From an uncultured Bacteroidales bacterium (GTDB lineage: Bacteria > Bacteroidota > Bacteroidia > Bacteroidales > Muribaculaceae): a DNA stretch of 40,201 nucleotides. Below the pieces are notes generated by a model, which was given only the letters and a program-made list of their open reading frames with translations, was not told the origin of the DNA and ran no database searches. Positions 1 to 8,438 of this stretch are shown here, piece after piece. The number at the start of each line of letters is the position of its first letter. The stretch's first letter is position 1. The position numbers and the translations under genes were made by a program. The DNA is taken from assembly GCA_902774055.1 (NCBI GenBank), contig CACYGX010000024.1:1-40201 (forward strand). The letters are read 5' to 3'.

Positions 1-33
1 TTCTACCTGTTCTCGGAATCTTGACGTGGACGC

Positions 34-162
34 CTAAGGGTTTCCCTTCCTTGTCTCTGCACTGTCAATTTTCCTCATTGCAAACATTTCAATGATCTCT
101 GCCCCGCGGCTCCCGGATGCCCTCGAAAAGGCGTCAAAAAAATCGCTCACGCAATTTGTCAT
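34..162 (-). CDS. Possible small protein, 42 aa, unrecognised
   Basis: A 42-codon frame starts at ATG (160-162 on the plus strand reads cat) and ends at TAG at 34-36. It begins MTNCVSDFFDAF and is rich in charged residues. I do not recognise it and see no signal peptide or membrane segment. Its only support is position: it starts about 15 bases downstream of the start site expected from a strong consensus promoter at 185-216. It may instead be the 5' end of an untranslated RNA, or the remnant of a longer gene running off the left edge, since the frame stays open for the remaining 11 codons beyond the TAG. Confidence is low. Confidence 0.2.
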   Translation of the reverse strand: MTNCVSDFFDAFSRASGSRGAEIIEMFAMRKIDSAETRKGNP

Positions 163-184
163 ATTGTGAGCCGCAAAAGCGATG

Positions 185-216
185 CAAAATTACAACCGCA
201 CACCAAACCCACCAAA
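185..216 (-). promoter_or_regulatory. Consensus Bacteroidetes promoter facing left
   Basis: On the minus strand there is a -33 TTTG (213-216), a 20 bp spacer and a -7 box TAATTTTG (185-192). This fits the Bacteroidetes sigma-ABfr consensus TTTG / TAnnTTTG. It fires towards the left edge of the window, so the transcript it drives is mostly outside view. Confidence 0.5.
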
Positions 217-308
217 TATTTCCATCAAAAAATTAAATAAATAACTTATTTTAACGAATTACGGGTATATATTTATTGTTTACCGATAAAAGTAGCCTAT
301 TTCTCTCG

Positions 309-329
309 TTGCAAGCCAAAGGCTTGCAA
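309..329. repeat. Perfect 9-bp inverted repeat
   Basis: TTGCAAGCC, loop AAA, GGCTTGCAA. A tight hairpin lies in the intergenic region between the left-edge promoter and the terminator at 420-444. Neither strand has a T-run after it, so it is not an obvious intrinsic terminator. Function unknown. Confidence 0.4.
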
Positions 330-419
330 AACTTGACTCAAATTACTGCCTCTTGATAGACGACTAGTCCCGAAAAGGCTAAAAATGAGCGCAAAACATG
401 CAGCCACTGAGAAAAGCAA

Positions 420-444
420 GGGAGCGGTCGATGTGACCGCTCCC
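420..444 (-). terminator. Intrinsic terminator after the coiled-coil gene
   Basis: A perfect 10-bp stem (GGGAGCGGTC / GACCGCTCCC) with a 5-base loop starts 34 bases past the stop codon of the coiled-coil gene. On the minus strand it is followed by a weak T-rich tract (CTTGCTTTTC); on the plus strand by TTTATATATA. It could work in both directions. Confidence 0.65.
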
Positions 445-478
445 TTTATATATAGAAATATGTGATTAAGTTCTGGAT

Positions 479-1879
479 TTAGAACAGCGACAACTGTCGA
501 GGATCTTCTCCGGGATGAGGGGGCATGGAGCCGTCATCTTCCCAGTCGATATCATCGATAGCACGCATGGCGGGATCATCCTGCTCAACAGGAGCATCAT
601 TGCTGACGAAAGCAGCGGCCTGGGCGGCAGGTTTGCTCAGCTCCTCGACTTGCTGGTTCAGCGCAGCGATGCGGCGATCCTTCTCGGCGATGGCGTCGGC
701 CATTGCTTGAGCCTCGTGCTGCTTCTTTTGCAAGGTGACCTGAGTGCGCTTGAGCTCGGCCTTGGCGTCGTCGCGCTCGGCAGTGATCTTAGCGAAGTTT
801 GCGGCCTTCTCATTGCCGTCAACGCTCAACGAGTTGTATTTGCGCTTATAATCGTCGGCCATCGCCGTCACCGTGGCGAGTTGCTGCTTGAGGCCATCAA
901 TGAGATTTCCGGTCTCGATGCTACGACGGTTCTGCACCTCGGCATTCTGCTTTGCTGCCTGCTCGAGCTGCTCGATATTCTTCTGCAGGCCCTCGTTCTC
1001 CTCCTTGAGGACGATGTGAGCCTTGCGCATCTCATCAAACTCTGATGAACGGCGCTGCAAGTCGATGACCTGCTGGCGCAGCGAAGCGATCTCGGAATTC
1101 TTCTTGTCCTTGAATTCCTCGACCTGGCGGACCATGCCCTCGGCAGCTTTGAGTTCCTCGCTAGCGGCATTCAGGCGCTCCTCGAGATCGGTAGACTTGG
1201 TGCGCAAATTCTCAATGAGCTCATCGCGCTGCTCGACCTGCTGGGTCAGCTCCTCTACCGACGGGCCATCGTTAGCGGGCAAGGGTATGCTGTCACGACG
1301 TTCGATCTCGGCATCGCGCTCGGCAAGCTGCTTCTCCAAGTCCTCGATGGTCGAAGACATCTCCTGCACCTTATTGTTGAGTTCGGCAGAATCATCGCCA
1401 CGAGCCTCCATCGCCTTGATGCGGCTCTCCAGGCTTTTCTTCTCCAAGTCAAGGCTTTCGAAATTAGACTCGAGTTCGGCGAGTTTTGCGGACAGGTCAT
1501 TGGCCCTCGACTGTGCCTGACGGCTTTTAGCCTCGGCAACCTGTACCTTCTCCTTGGATTCCTCGACAACCTTTTTGGCATCCTCGGCCATGGCCATGAG
1601 TTCCTCGCGCTCCTTCTTCCAGTTGCCCTTGAGCATGTCAATGACAGCCTGTGTGTGCTCATTCATCAGGCGAGCAGCCTTGTCGGCGAACTCAGCGTCG
1701 ATTGCATACTCCTCGTGCTCGTCCACCTCGATGTTCACCTCATCCTTTGCGTGCTCGTGGTCAGGCACATTCTTATCTTTGCTAAAGGGGTTTACAAATG
1801 TCGTAGGCTGACCGTAAACATCATAATCGTCACCGTCAGAGCCACCGAAAGCGTTCTTGATTGATTTGAAAAATGACAT
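479..1879 (-). CDS. Long coiled-coil protein with C-terminal beta-clamp-type motif
   Basis: 466 aa from the ATG at 1879, giving N-terminus MSFFKSIKNAFGG. An in-frame ATG 63 bases upstream (1942) would add a less likely leader. Residues 1-12 can form a short amphipathic helix. Residues about 15-60 are acidic and poorly ordered. Residues about 65-430 are almost continuous heptad-like, charge-rich coiled coil with few breaks (one near SIPLPANDGPS). The last 35 residues are acidic and proline-rich and end exactly in QLSLF. QLSLF matches the canonical bacterial sliding-clamp binding pentapeptide (QL[SD]LF), normally found at exposed termini or loops of replication and repair proteins. There is no signal peptide or transmembrane helix, so it should be cytoplasmic. 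I cannot name a family. A structural or chromosome-associated role is inference. It precedes a terminator and is transcribed separately from topA. Confidence 0.8.
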   Translation of the reverse strand: MSFFKSIKNAFGGSDGDDYDVYGQPTTFVNPFSKDKNVPDHEHAKDEVNIEVDEHEEYAIDAEFADKAARLMNEHTQAVIDMLKGNWKKEREELMAMAEDAKKVVEESKEKVQVAEAKSRQAQSRANDLSAKLAELESNFESLDLEKKSLESRIKAMEARGDDSAELNNKVQEMSSTIEDLEKQLAERDAEIERRDSIPLPANDGPSVEELTQQVEQRDELIENLRTKSTDLEERLNAASEELKAAEGMVRQVEEFKDKKNSEIASLRQQVIDLQRRSSEFDEMRKAHIVLKEENEGLQKNIEQLEQAAKQNAEVQNRRSIETGNLIDGLKQQLATVTAMADDYKRKYNSLSVDGNEKAANFAKITAERDDAKAELKRTQVTLQKKQHEAQAMADAIAEKDRRIAALNQQVEELSKPAAQAAAFVSNDAPVEQDDPAMRAIDDIDWEDDGSMPPHPGEDPRQLSLF

Positions 1880-2169
1880 AATTTTTAAGTTTTTGTGTAT
1901 TTGGTTTGTTTTTGTTATTATCCACCGAAAAACCTCTCTCAAAGAACAATCCTAAAAGTTAAAAACAACTTTAGGTTTCGGTTTGCAATAAATTATATTT
2001 CAATATATTGCATCTCTAGAGAGATTGGACAAAAAGCCGAAAACAGGCATCGGTTTTCTCTCCAGTCGGTAAAGTTACGATGATTTTTTCTAATAGAGGT
2101 TCAAAAAGGAAAAATATTTCGTTATTTGGACTGATTATTCTTTAAATGGAAATAGTCCTAAAAACACAA
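1880..2169 (-). other. AT-rich leader region of the coiled-coil gene
   Basis: About 290 bases between the topA terminator and the coiled-coil start. It contains two imperfect inverted repeats: CCTAAAAGTT/AACTTTAGG at 1951-1975 and GCAATA/TATTGC at 1985-2011, with a CTCTAGAG palindrome just beyond. No perfect TAnnTTTG box is present; TAACTTTT (1954-1961) and a TAACTTTA near 2075 are one-mismatch candidates. No credible gene is seen. Confidence 0.35.
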
Positions 2170-2205
2170 GAGGCTGCGTGATAAAATTTTATCAAACGCA
2201 ACCTC
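2170..2205 (-). terminator. Intrinsic terminator of topA
   Basis: On the minus strand GAGGTTGCGT pairs with ACGCAGCCTC (one G-U pair) around an AT-rich centre that is itself palindromic (GATAAAATTTTATC). It is followed by TTGTGTTTTTA. It starts about 20 bases after the topA stop. Confidence 0.75.
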
Positions 2206-2225
2206 AAGTAAAACTTTATATTTTT

Positions 2226-4601
2226 CTACTTTTTAGAAGACGTTTTTGAAGCCGTAGAACGGGTGCGTGTAGCGCGTCGGCGCGTGGTTCCCTTGGAGAT
2301 ATTGGACTCGTCGGCCACGATCTCACGACACTCCTCCAGGGTGAGCGATTCGGCATCTTTACCCTTGGGGATTTTCACGTTCTGCTTCTTGTAGACGATG
2401 TAGGGTCCATATCGTCCGTTCATGACCTTGAGGTCCGGTTCCTCGTCAAAGGTCTTGAGCACCTTTTTGGCCTCGGCGTCACGCTGAGCCTTGATCAAAT
2501 CTATCGCCTCCTCGAGCGTAATGGCCGTGGGAGAGATATCCTTGGGGATGGACGCGTACTTGCCATTGTGCTTCACATAGGGTCCGTAATGTCCCACGCC
2601 GATGGTCACCTCGGAGCCTTCGAACTCGCCCAAGTCTCTAGGCAGGTCAAAGAGCTTGACAGCCTCCTCGAGCGTGAGGGTCTCGATGCTTTGGCCCTTC
2701 TGCAACGAGGCAAAGCGCGGCTTGGTCTCGTTGTCGGCGCTACCCATCTGCACCAGGGGCCCGTAACGACCAATCTTCACCATAACCGGGAGGCCAGTCT
2801 TGGGGTCATTGCCCAGCGTGCGCTCACCCACCTTGTGCTCAAGTCGCAGCGACGACACCTGGCTGATCGTGGGGTGGAAGCCATCGTAGAAGTCGGCAAT
2901 TTCCTTATTCCAGACGACATTGCCCTTGGCCACCTCATCAAACTCGTTCTCGACCTTTGCCGTGAAGTTGTAGTCCATAATCGAGGGGAAATACTTCACC
3001 AAGAAGTCGTTGACCACCATACCCACGTCGGTGGGGATGAGTTTACCCTTCTCGACGCCATAGACCTCGCTCTTCTTGCCCGAGGTAATCTTGCCACCCT
3101 TGAGCGTGATGATTTCATAGTCGCGCTTCTGGCCCTTGTCCTCGCCCTTCTCGACATAATTGCGCTCCTGAATGGTTGAGATGATGGGCGCATAGGTAGA
3201 GGGGCGTCCGATGCCCAGTTCCTCAAGACGGCGCACCAGGGAAGCCTCGGTGTATCGGTTAGGCTGCTGGGTATAGCGCTGCGTAGCTACAATCGCATTG
3301 GCATTGAGCTGGTCGCCCTTGTCCAGCGCCGGGAGCGTGTGCACCTCGGCGTTGGCGTGCTTGCCGTCGGACTGCTGGTTATCATCGGTGCTCTCAAAGT
3401 AAACCTTGAGGAAGCCATCGAACTTCACCACCTCGCCCTCGGCAACAAAGACCTCCTTGCGGCCACTAACCGAGATGTTGGCTGTGGTCTTCTCGAGTTC
3501 GGCATCGGCCATCTGTGATGCGATGGTGCGCTTCCAGATGAGGTCATAGAGTTTCTTCTCTTGGGGCGTGCCAGTGATGGTGTGATTGCTGATGTAGGTG
3601 GGTCGGATAGCCTCGTGAGCCTCCTGGGCCCCCTTACTTGTCGTGCGATAGTGACGCACCTTGAGGTAACGCTCACCGATGTTCTCCTTGATCTCCTTGC
3701 TAATGGTTCCCAGCGCGAGGTTGCTCAGGTTCACCGAGTCGGTACGCATGTAGGTGATCAAACCTTCCTCGTACAGGCGCTGTGCCAGGCGCATCGTCTG
3801 CTTGACCGACAAGCCGAGTTTGCGAGCAGCTTCCTGCTGCAGGGTGCTCGTGGTGAAAGGAGGCGCGGGCGTGCGCTTGAGGGGCTTGACGGTCACGTCA
3901 GCCACCTGGAAGTCAGCCTGCTTGCAGTCCTCGAGAAAAGCAGTAGCGGTGTCATGGTCGGCCATGTGGCGGTTCAGTTCAGCCGAGAATTCCCCACCCT
4001 CTTTGCTGGCAAATTGAGCCGAAATGCGGTAATAAGGCTCACTCTTGAACTCCTTGATTTCCTTCTCACGCTCGGCGACCAGTCGAACAGCGACACTCTG
4101 CACGCGTCCTGCCGACAAGCCCGGCATGATCTTACGCCACAGGACAGGCGACAACTCAAATCCCACGATGCGGTCGAGCACGCGTCGTGCTTGCTGTGCG
4201 TCCACCAGATTCAGGTCGATGCTGCGCGGATGCTTGATGGCCTCCAGGATAGCAGGCTCGGTAATTTCATGGAAAACAATGCGTCGTGTGTTGTCGGGAG
4301 ACAAGCCGAGCACCTCAAACAGATGCCAAGCAATAGCCTCTCCCTCGCGGTCTTCATCACTTGCCAGCCAAACGACGTCGGCCTGATCGGCTTCGTTCTT
4401 GAGTTTCTTAACTTGTTCTTCCTTGTCTTCGGGGATTTCATATAGCGGCTTGAAGCCGTCCTCAACGTCGATGCTAAAAGTCTTCTTGTGCAAGTCGCGG
4501 ATATGTCCAAAACTAGACATCACCTTATAATCGTTGCCTAAGAATTTCTGGATGGTTTTTGCTTTAGCGGGAGACTCGACGATAACTAAGTTTTTTGCCA
4601 T
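2226..4601 (-). CDS. topA: DNA topoisomerase I (type IA)
   Basis: 791 aa. It relaxes negatively supercoiled DNA by single-strand passage through a 5'-phosphotyrosine intermediate. The N-terminal TOPRIM domain opens with LVIVESPAKAKTIQKFLG and carries the acidic motif DEDREGEA near residue 110. The type IA core includes the active-site segment GLITYMRTDSVNLS near residue 290, where the tyrosine is the expected nucleophile. The C-terminus has no zinc fingers. Instead it has repeated modules with GRYGPL/GHYGPY/GRYGPY signatures (residues about 610, 680 and 730) and a basic Arg/Lys/Ser/Thr-rich tail, the form usual in Bacteroidetes. Length and start (MAKNLVIVES) are typical. It stands alone between its own promoter and terminator. 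Confidence 0.97.
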   Translation of the reverse strand: MAKNLVIVESPAKAKTIQKFLGNDYKVMSSFGHIRDLHKKTFSIDVEDGFKPLYEIPEDKEEQVKKLKNEADQADVVWLASDEDREGEAIAWHLFEVLGLSPDNTRRIVFHEITEPAILEAIKHPRSIDLNLVDAQQARRVLDRIVGFELSPVLWRKIMPGLSAGRVQSVAVRLVAEREKEIKEFKSEPYYRISAQFASKEGGEFSAELNRHMADHDTATAFLEDCKQADFQVADVTVKPLKRTPAPPFTTSTLQQEAARKLGLSVKQTMRLAQRLYEEGLITYMRTDSVNLSNLALGTISKEIKENIGERYLKVRHYRTTSKGAQEAHEAIRPTYISNHTITGTPQEKKLYDLIWKRTIASQMADAELEKTTANISVSGRKEVFVAEGEVVKFDGFLKVYFESTDDNQQSDGKHANAEVHTLPALDKGDQLNANAIVATQRYTQQPNRYTEASLVRRLEELGIGRPSTYAPIISTIQERNYVEKGEDKGQKRDYEIITLKGGKITSGKKSEVYGVEKGKLIPTDVGMVVNDFLVKYFPSIMDYNFTAKVENEFDEVAKGNVVWNKEIADFYDGFHPTISQVSSLRLEHKVGERTLGNDPKTGLPVMVKIGRYGPLVQMGSADNETKPRFASLQKGQSIETLTLEEAVKLFDLPRDLGEFEGSEVTIGVGHYGPYVKHNGKYASIPKDISPTAITLEEAIDLIKAQRDAEAKKVLKTFDEEPDLKVMNGRYGPYIVYKKQNVKIPKGKDAESLTLEECREIVADESNISKGTTRRRATRTRSTASKTSSKK

Positions 4602-4629
4602 ATTTTACTACTGCTTTAAAAATCGGCTG

Positions 4630-4637
4630 CAAAGGTA
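4630..4637 (-). promoter_or_regulatory. -7 box of the topA promoter
   Basis: TACCTTTG on the minus strand matches TAnnTTTG and lies 29 bases upstream of the topA ATG. No clear TTTG is seen 19-20 bp further upstream, so the -33 element is weak or absent. Confidence 0.45.
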
Positions 4638-4764
4638 ATCCAATAAATTGAAATAACGGTTAGGAGAAATGACATTTTTTCGCTACACACATCTTTTAAT
4701 AATATATTATTAATGTGCACAAAGAACTATTGTTTCCAGTAAAGGACCGATGCTTGTCAAAAAA

Positions 4765-4809
4765 GAGAATGCGTCCTGACGGCAAACTGTGCCGCTGGGA
4801 CGCATCCTC
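4765..4809 (-). terminator. Intrinsic terminator of B12 locus 1
   Basis: On the minus strand GAGGATGCGTCC pairs with GGACGCATTCTC, enclosing an inner CGGC/GCCG hairpin, followed by six T residues. It lies 42 bases after the stop of the DUF4465-like gene and closes the riboswitch-controlled unit. Confidence 0.85.
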
Positions 4810-4851
4810 ACACATTGGTTACTATATACTTAATACAATTTTCCCTCGATG

Positions 4852-5829
4852 TTATTTCATCACCTTGGCGGTAGAAGTCGTGCCGTCGGTGTAGGTGGTA
4901 ACGACGATATTCACGCCGTCAAAGGGCACATCACTGGTCATGCCCTGCAGGTTGACATAGCGCATGCCGGCAACAGCCTTGTCAGCATTCACATCCTCGA
5001 CCGAGGTGTGAGTGCGCTTCACCTGGAACTTGTCCATGCAGAAGTAGCTGGCGGTATTCATGCCATAGGCACCCGTATCAGTCGAATTCAAAGTAAAGTA
5101 AACCGACTGCACTTCGCCCAGACCAGAAAGGTCAAAATAGGTCCAGTCATTGAGCGCCTTGAGTTCGCCATCTACAAACTCGATGAGGTTGATGCTGACA
5201 GTGGTCTCAGAGCGATCAGCGGTAACGCCGTGAGCAATGAGTTCAAAATAGTCGCCCTCCTGGAAAGCGCGAGCCATGCCATCGCCATGCACGCAGCCAT
5301 AGTAGGGCCAAGGATGGTTGCAAACATAAACGCCAACAGGAGTAAAGGTCATGTTGCCATCCTGATTGATGAACATCACCTGGTTGCTGGGACCTTCCAT
5401 TGCCCAGCTGCTGTAATAGGCCACGAGGTAAGGCTGATCGGGATCGGCAGTCACCGAGCCGTCGGCATTGATGACGCAACCGCCACCAGCCATGCAGCCG
5501 CCATAATTAACCGTCCACGTGCCATTGGCACCAGGCAGGCCATAGTCGGTGATGTCGCCACCGATTGCAGGACAGAAACCGTCCCAATAATATCCACCCC
5601 AAGAGGCGCCCTCGCCGTCGATGAGGTGAGAGAGCAGGAATGCACCGTGGTTGTCGCCAAACTGCAGCCAAGTGTAGTCTGCGTCATTGTAACATCCCGT
5701 CCAGATGCCATTCTCGTTATACTCCAGTACGTCTGGATACAGGGGGCTGTTCAGGTCAAGAGTTACAACACTAGCCCATGAAGCCGAAGCCATCAGGGCA
5801 CTTGCCAGTAAAGTAAAGATTTTCTTCAT
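4852..5829 (-). CDS. Secreted DUF4465-like protein with T9SS-type C-terminus
   Basis: 325 aa. Residues 1-19 form a Sec signal peptide (MKKIFTLL...SASWAS). The body, about 20-265, is rich in Trp, Tyr, Gly and Asp (for example WNGCYND-like, GNWTVNYGG-like and YFDLSGLGEV segments) and resembles DUF4465 beta-sandwich proteins. Such proteins recur beside B12 transport genes in Bacteroidetes. The C-terminal 50 residues contain YVNLQGM and end in TYTDGTTSTAKVMK. That pattern resembles a type A type IX secretion sorting domain (NLQGM...GVNIV...K), not a dockerin. It is the second gene after the cobalamin riboswitch, 41 bases behind the fusion gene, so it is probably B12-repressed. Binding of corrinoids or of a partner protein is inference; no enzyme motif is visible. 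Confidence 0.72.
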   Translation of the reverse strand: MKKIFTLLASALMASASWASVVTLDLNSPLYPDVLEYNENGIWTGCYNDADYTWLQFGDNHGAFLLSHLIDGEGASWGGYYWDGFCPAIGGDITDYGLPGANGTWTVNYGGCMAGGGCVINADGSVTADPDQPYLVAYYSSWAMEGPSNQVMFINQDGNMTFTPVGVYVCNHPWPYYGCVHGDGMARAFQEGDYFELIAHGVTADRSETTVSINLIEFVDGELKALNDWTYFDLSGLGEVQSVYFTLNSTDTGAYGMNTASYFCMDKFQVKRTHTSVEDVNADKAVAGMRYVNLQGMTSDVPFDGVNIVVTTYTDGTTSTAKVMK

Positions 5830-5870
5830 GATGTTTGTATTAATGGGTTAAACTAAATGTTAATTGTCAA

Positions 5871-8438
5871 TTAATTTGTCAGCAGGATGTCGATGAGCGC
5901 CGACACGTCCGAGATGCCGATAGAGCCGTCACGATCCACGTCGGCAGCACCTGGATCATAGTTGGCCAGTACCGAGCCAAGCAGGACGTCGATCAGCGTC
6001 GATAAATCCTCGATATTGACACTGCCATCCATATTGAGGTCTCCGGGGGTCGAGGTCCTGGTTACCGTGACCACAAAAAATGTCGTCGCCAGTTTGCCGT
6101 TGCTGTCGGTTGTCACGTTGATGGTCGTCCTGCCCTGGGCCACGGCCTCAACCATCAGGTCTGTACCGCTCACCCACGCCCGAGCTACCGACTCGTTGTC
6201 GCTGACAGCGGTTGTCACAGCCAGCGCAGCCATGTTGTCCTCGTCACTGACGGCGTGCAACAAGTCAATGACATCAACCTGGCCCTGACGCAGTTGCCTG
6301 TCGGTGATAGCCACAATGGGCGCGCACACGTCGGGATAGACCGCCATTGCAGGGAACCAATAGGCATCCTGCAGACGCACTTGACGTTTCAGTTCCAGCG
6401 TGGTGGGGTTGTAGAAAAGAACCCAATTGTGATTAAAGTTCTGATAAGACATGGGAGCAGCCTCGACGGTTTGTACCACCATGTCGCCCGTGTGGGGGTC
6501 AAAACTGATGGCCGAAGCATAGAGGCCCTGGAGTTCCTTCGAGCCATCCCAATTGATCTCGACACCCTCGGGCAAAGAGATCAGAGCGTCGGTAAACGTC
6601 CTGGTCGTGAAATCGTAGCAACTGATATAGTTCTGGTACTCGTCGTAGTTATAATAAACACGCTCGGCATGCGGATCCACGCAGACCATTCTTGCCCGCC
6701 AAGCGCCCCAAGAGCTCATAGCGCCATGCAGGCCGTCGAGCATATGCACCTCAGCGGGACTGAGGGTGACAGGGTCGATGCGGGTAAAGTTGGCTGCGTA
6801 CGGACCACCGCTGTAGTCGTAGATTTCGCGGGAATTGTTGGCCACATACAGATTGCCGCCCGCAGTCACAAACACGGTAACGATATTGGGGAAGGACAGC
6901 GTGGTCACTACCGCATCGGTGACAGGGTCAATAACATGAAGTCCCCTGCCCTGCTGCACGGCGAATACATATTGGCCAAAGCGCACCATGTCGCCACACT
7001 GGTCCTTATAAAGGCTATTCTGGTCGCCGCGAGCGCTGGACATGGTCCCGGCGATGGAACTCACAACACTCATCGTGGGCACATCGATGACAAAGATGCC
7101 AGCATTGGTCGAGGCATAGCCCTTGGTGCCATTCACCGCACAGTAAGCACGACCGTCATAGACACTGTCGGCACTCTGGCCGAAGCGCAGGATGCTACCC
7201 TGCTGCTTGAGGGTCGTGGCATCGAGCACCGCGAGGCGGGAGCCCACAGTGCTGCCCGAGGCCTCATTGGCGTTAGCCTGCTTGCTGACAACAAAGAGTT
7301 TATCCCCAAAGAGCTGTCCAAACTGGGTAGTCACGCCCAATTTGGTATCGGGATTGACCATAGCATAGACATTGTACTCCATCTCGTCATAATCATAATT
7401 GTAGAAGTTGATGGAGCCTTGATTGGGTCCGTAACGGTCCTCATTGATGAAGATGACGCCATTGGTGAACGTGTAATCGTCTGGTCCAGGGCCAGGTTCA
7501 TCTGCCTCAGCATCGGGGTGAAGGTCCTCGGCGCCGCAGATCTCGGTCGATACCTCACCGAGCCATCCGCAATAGTCCAGTTGAGCGCAATAGACCTTGA
7601 TGAAATCGATATGGTCGAGTGTAACGGGATTACCGTCCTCATCAATCGCCCAATCGATCATGAAGCCAGGCTCCAAGTTGTTGGGCAGATTGTCCACATA
7701 GCCTTCGCCAAAGAACGGCTGGAACCAGTTGTTCCCATTGCCACCGCTCATGTCAATGGATGAGTTGGGCAACCTAGTGCCACGCATGGTGATTACCGTA
7801 TCCTCGATCCACAAGGGCCAGTAGGGCTGACTGTGGAAGGTGTTACGCCACACGTAACCATCACCCAGCTCAGCATCGTTGCTGGTCCAATGTACATACT
7901 CGATATCGTTGATAAAGCGCCAACTGGGGTGAGGCTCGCGCTCCTTGTTCTCATCGGGCTTGAAATAGGTCACCTCGAAGCCATGCTGGCAACGGTCGTA
8001 ATCCGCGCCCTTGATTTCATACCAATGGTCGGCGGCGCTGGGCACGCCATCGTCGTCCATGTCCACGCCCACCATAATGATGCCGGGTTCACAACTTCCA
8101 CCCATCTGATCGGGCACGGCCTGGCTCTGCATCGCATTGCCATAGATCTTCACATCATAGCCATGCTTATTGATCACGGGGTGGTCAAAGCCAAAAATGA
8201 TATACCCGCCATAGCTACCCAGGCTGACGGAGCCACTTATGCCACCACACAGTGAAGCCTCGAGTTGCGCATTGATGCTGTCCTGGGTATAACCAGGCTT
8301 GTAAGCCGGGAAAACGTTGACAAACTGTCCCGGTGCAGGCAGGTAGTCATACACGTGGGCGATGTAAGGCGAATTGCCGGCGCTAGCCAGTAGCACGCTC
8401 ATCACGGTCATCGTTGCGAGAAGTATCGTTTTCTTCAT
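5871..8438 (-). CDS. B12-locus surface protein fused to BtuG-like propeller, with dockerin tail
   Basis: 855 aa. Residues 1-20 are a signal peptide without a lipobox Cys. Residues about 24-315 match the surface protein at 23591-24805: shared blocks include PAPGQF, GYGGY, GFDHPV, MVGVDM, QPYWPLW, GYVDNLPNN and HIDFIK. Residues about 330-700 form a YncE/DUF5074-type beta-propeller opening GVIFINEDRYG, alignable with the opening of the BtuG-like protein at 24819-25997. Residues about 705-795 look like an Ig-like domain (TTINVTTDSNGK). Residues about 797-855 are a two-repeat dockerin-like module (GDLNMDGSVNIEDL; DVDRDGSIGISDV). It is first in a riboswitch-led operon, so expression should rise when cobalamin is scarce. 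By analogy with BtuG it may capture corrinoids at the surface; this is inference. Confidence 0.78.
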   Translation of the reverse strand: MKKTILLATMTVMSVLLASAGNSPYIAHVYDYLPAPGQFVNVFPAYKPGYTQDSINAQLEASLCGGISGSVSLGSYGGYIIFGFDHPVINKHGYDVKIYGNAMQSQAVPDQMGGSCEPGIIMVGVDMDDDGVPSAADHWYEIKGADYDRCQHGFEVTYFKPDENKEREPHPSWRFINDIEYVHWTSNDAELGDGYVWRNTFHSQPYWPLWIEDTVITMRGTRLPNSSIDMSGGNGNNWFQPFFGEGYVDNLPNNLEPGFMIDWAIDEDGNPVTLDHIDFIKVYCAQLDYCGWLGEVSTEICGAEDLHPDAEADEPGPGPDDYTFTNGVIFINEDRYGPNQGSINFYNYDYDEMEYNVYAMVNPDTKLGVTTQFGQLFGDKLFVVSKQANANEASGSTVGSRLAVLDATTLKQQGSILRFGQSADSVYDGRAYCAVNGTKGYASTNAGIFVIDVPTMSVVSSIAGTMSSARGDQNSLYKDQCGDMVRFGQYVFAVQQGRGLHVIDPVTDAVVTTLSFPNIVTVFVTAGGNLYVANNSREIYDYSGGPYAANFTRIDPVTLSPAEVHMLDGLHGAMSSWGAWRARMVCVDPHAERVYYNYDEYQNYISCYDFTTRTFTDALISLPEGVEINWDGSKELQGLYASAISFDPHTGDMVVQTVEAAPMSYQNFNHNWVLFYNPTTLELKRQVRLQDAYWFPAMAVYPDVCAPIVAITDRQLRQGQVDVIDLLHAVSDEDNMAALAVTTAVSDNESVARAWVSGTDLMVEAVAQGRTTINVTTDSNGKLATTFFVVTVTRTSTPGDLNMDGSVNIEDLSTLIDVLLGSVLANYDPGAADVDRDGSIGISDVSALIDILLTN

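Noticed and set aside
6255-7763. 502-codon open frame opposite the surface/propeller fusion
   Set aside because: Mirror of a real coding sequence with no signal, motif or start context.
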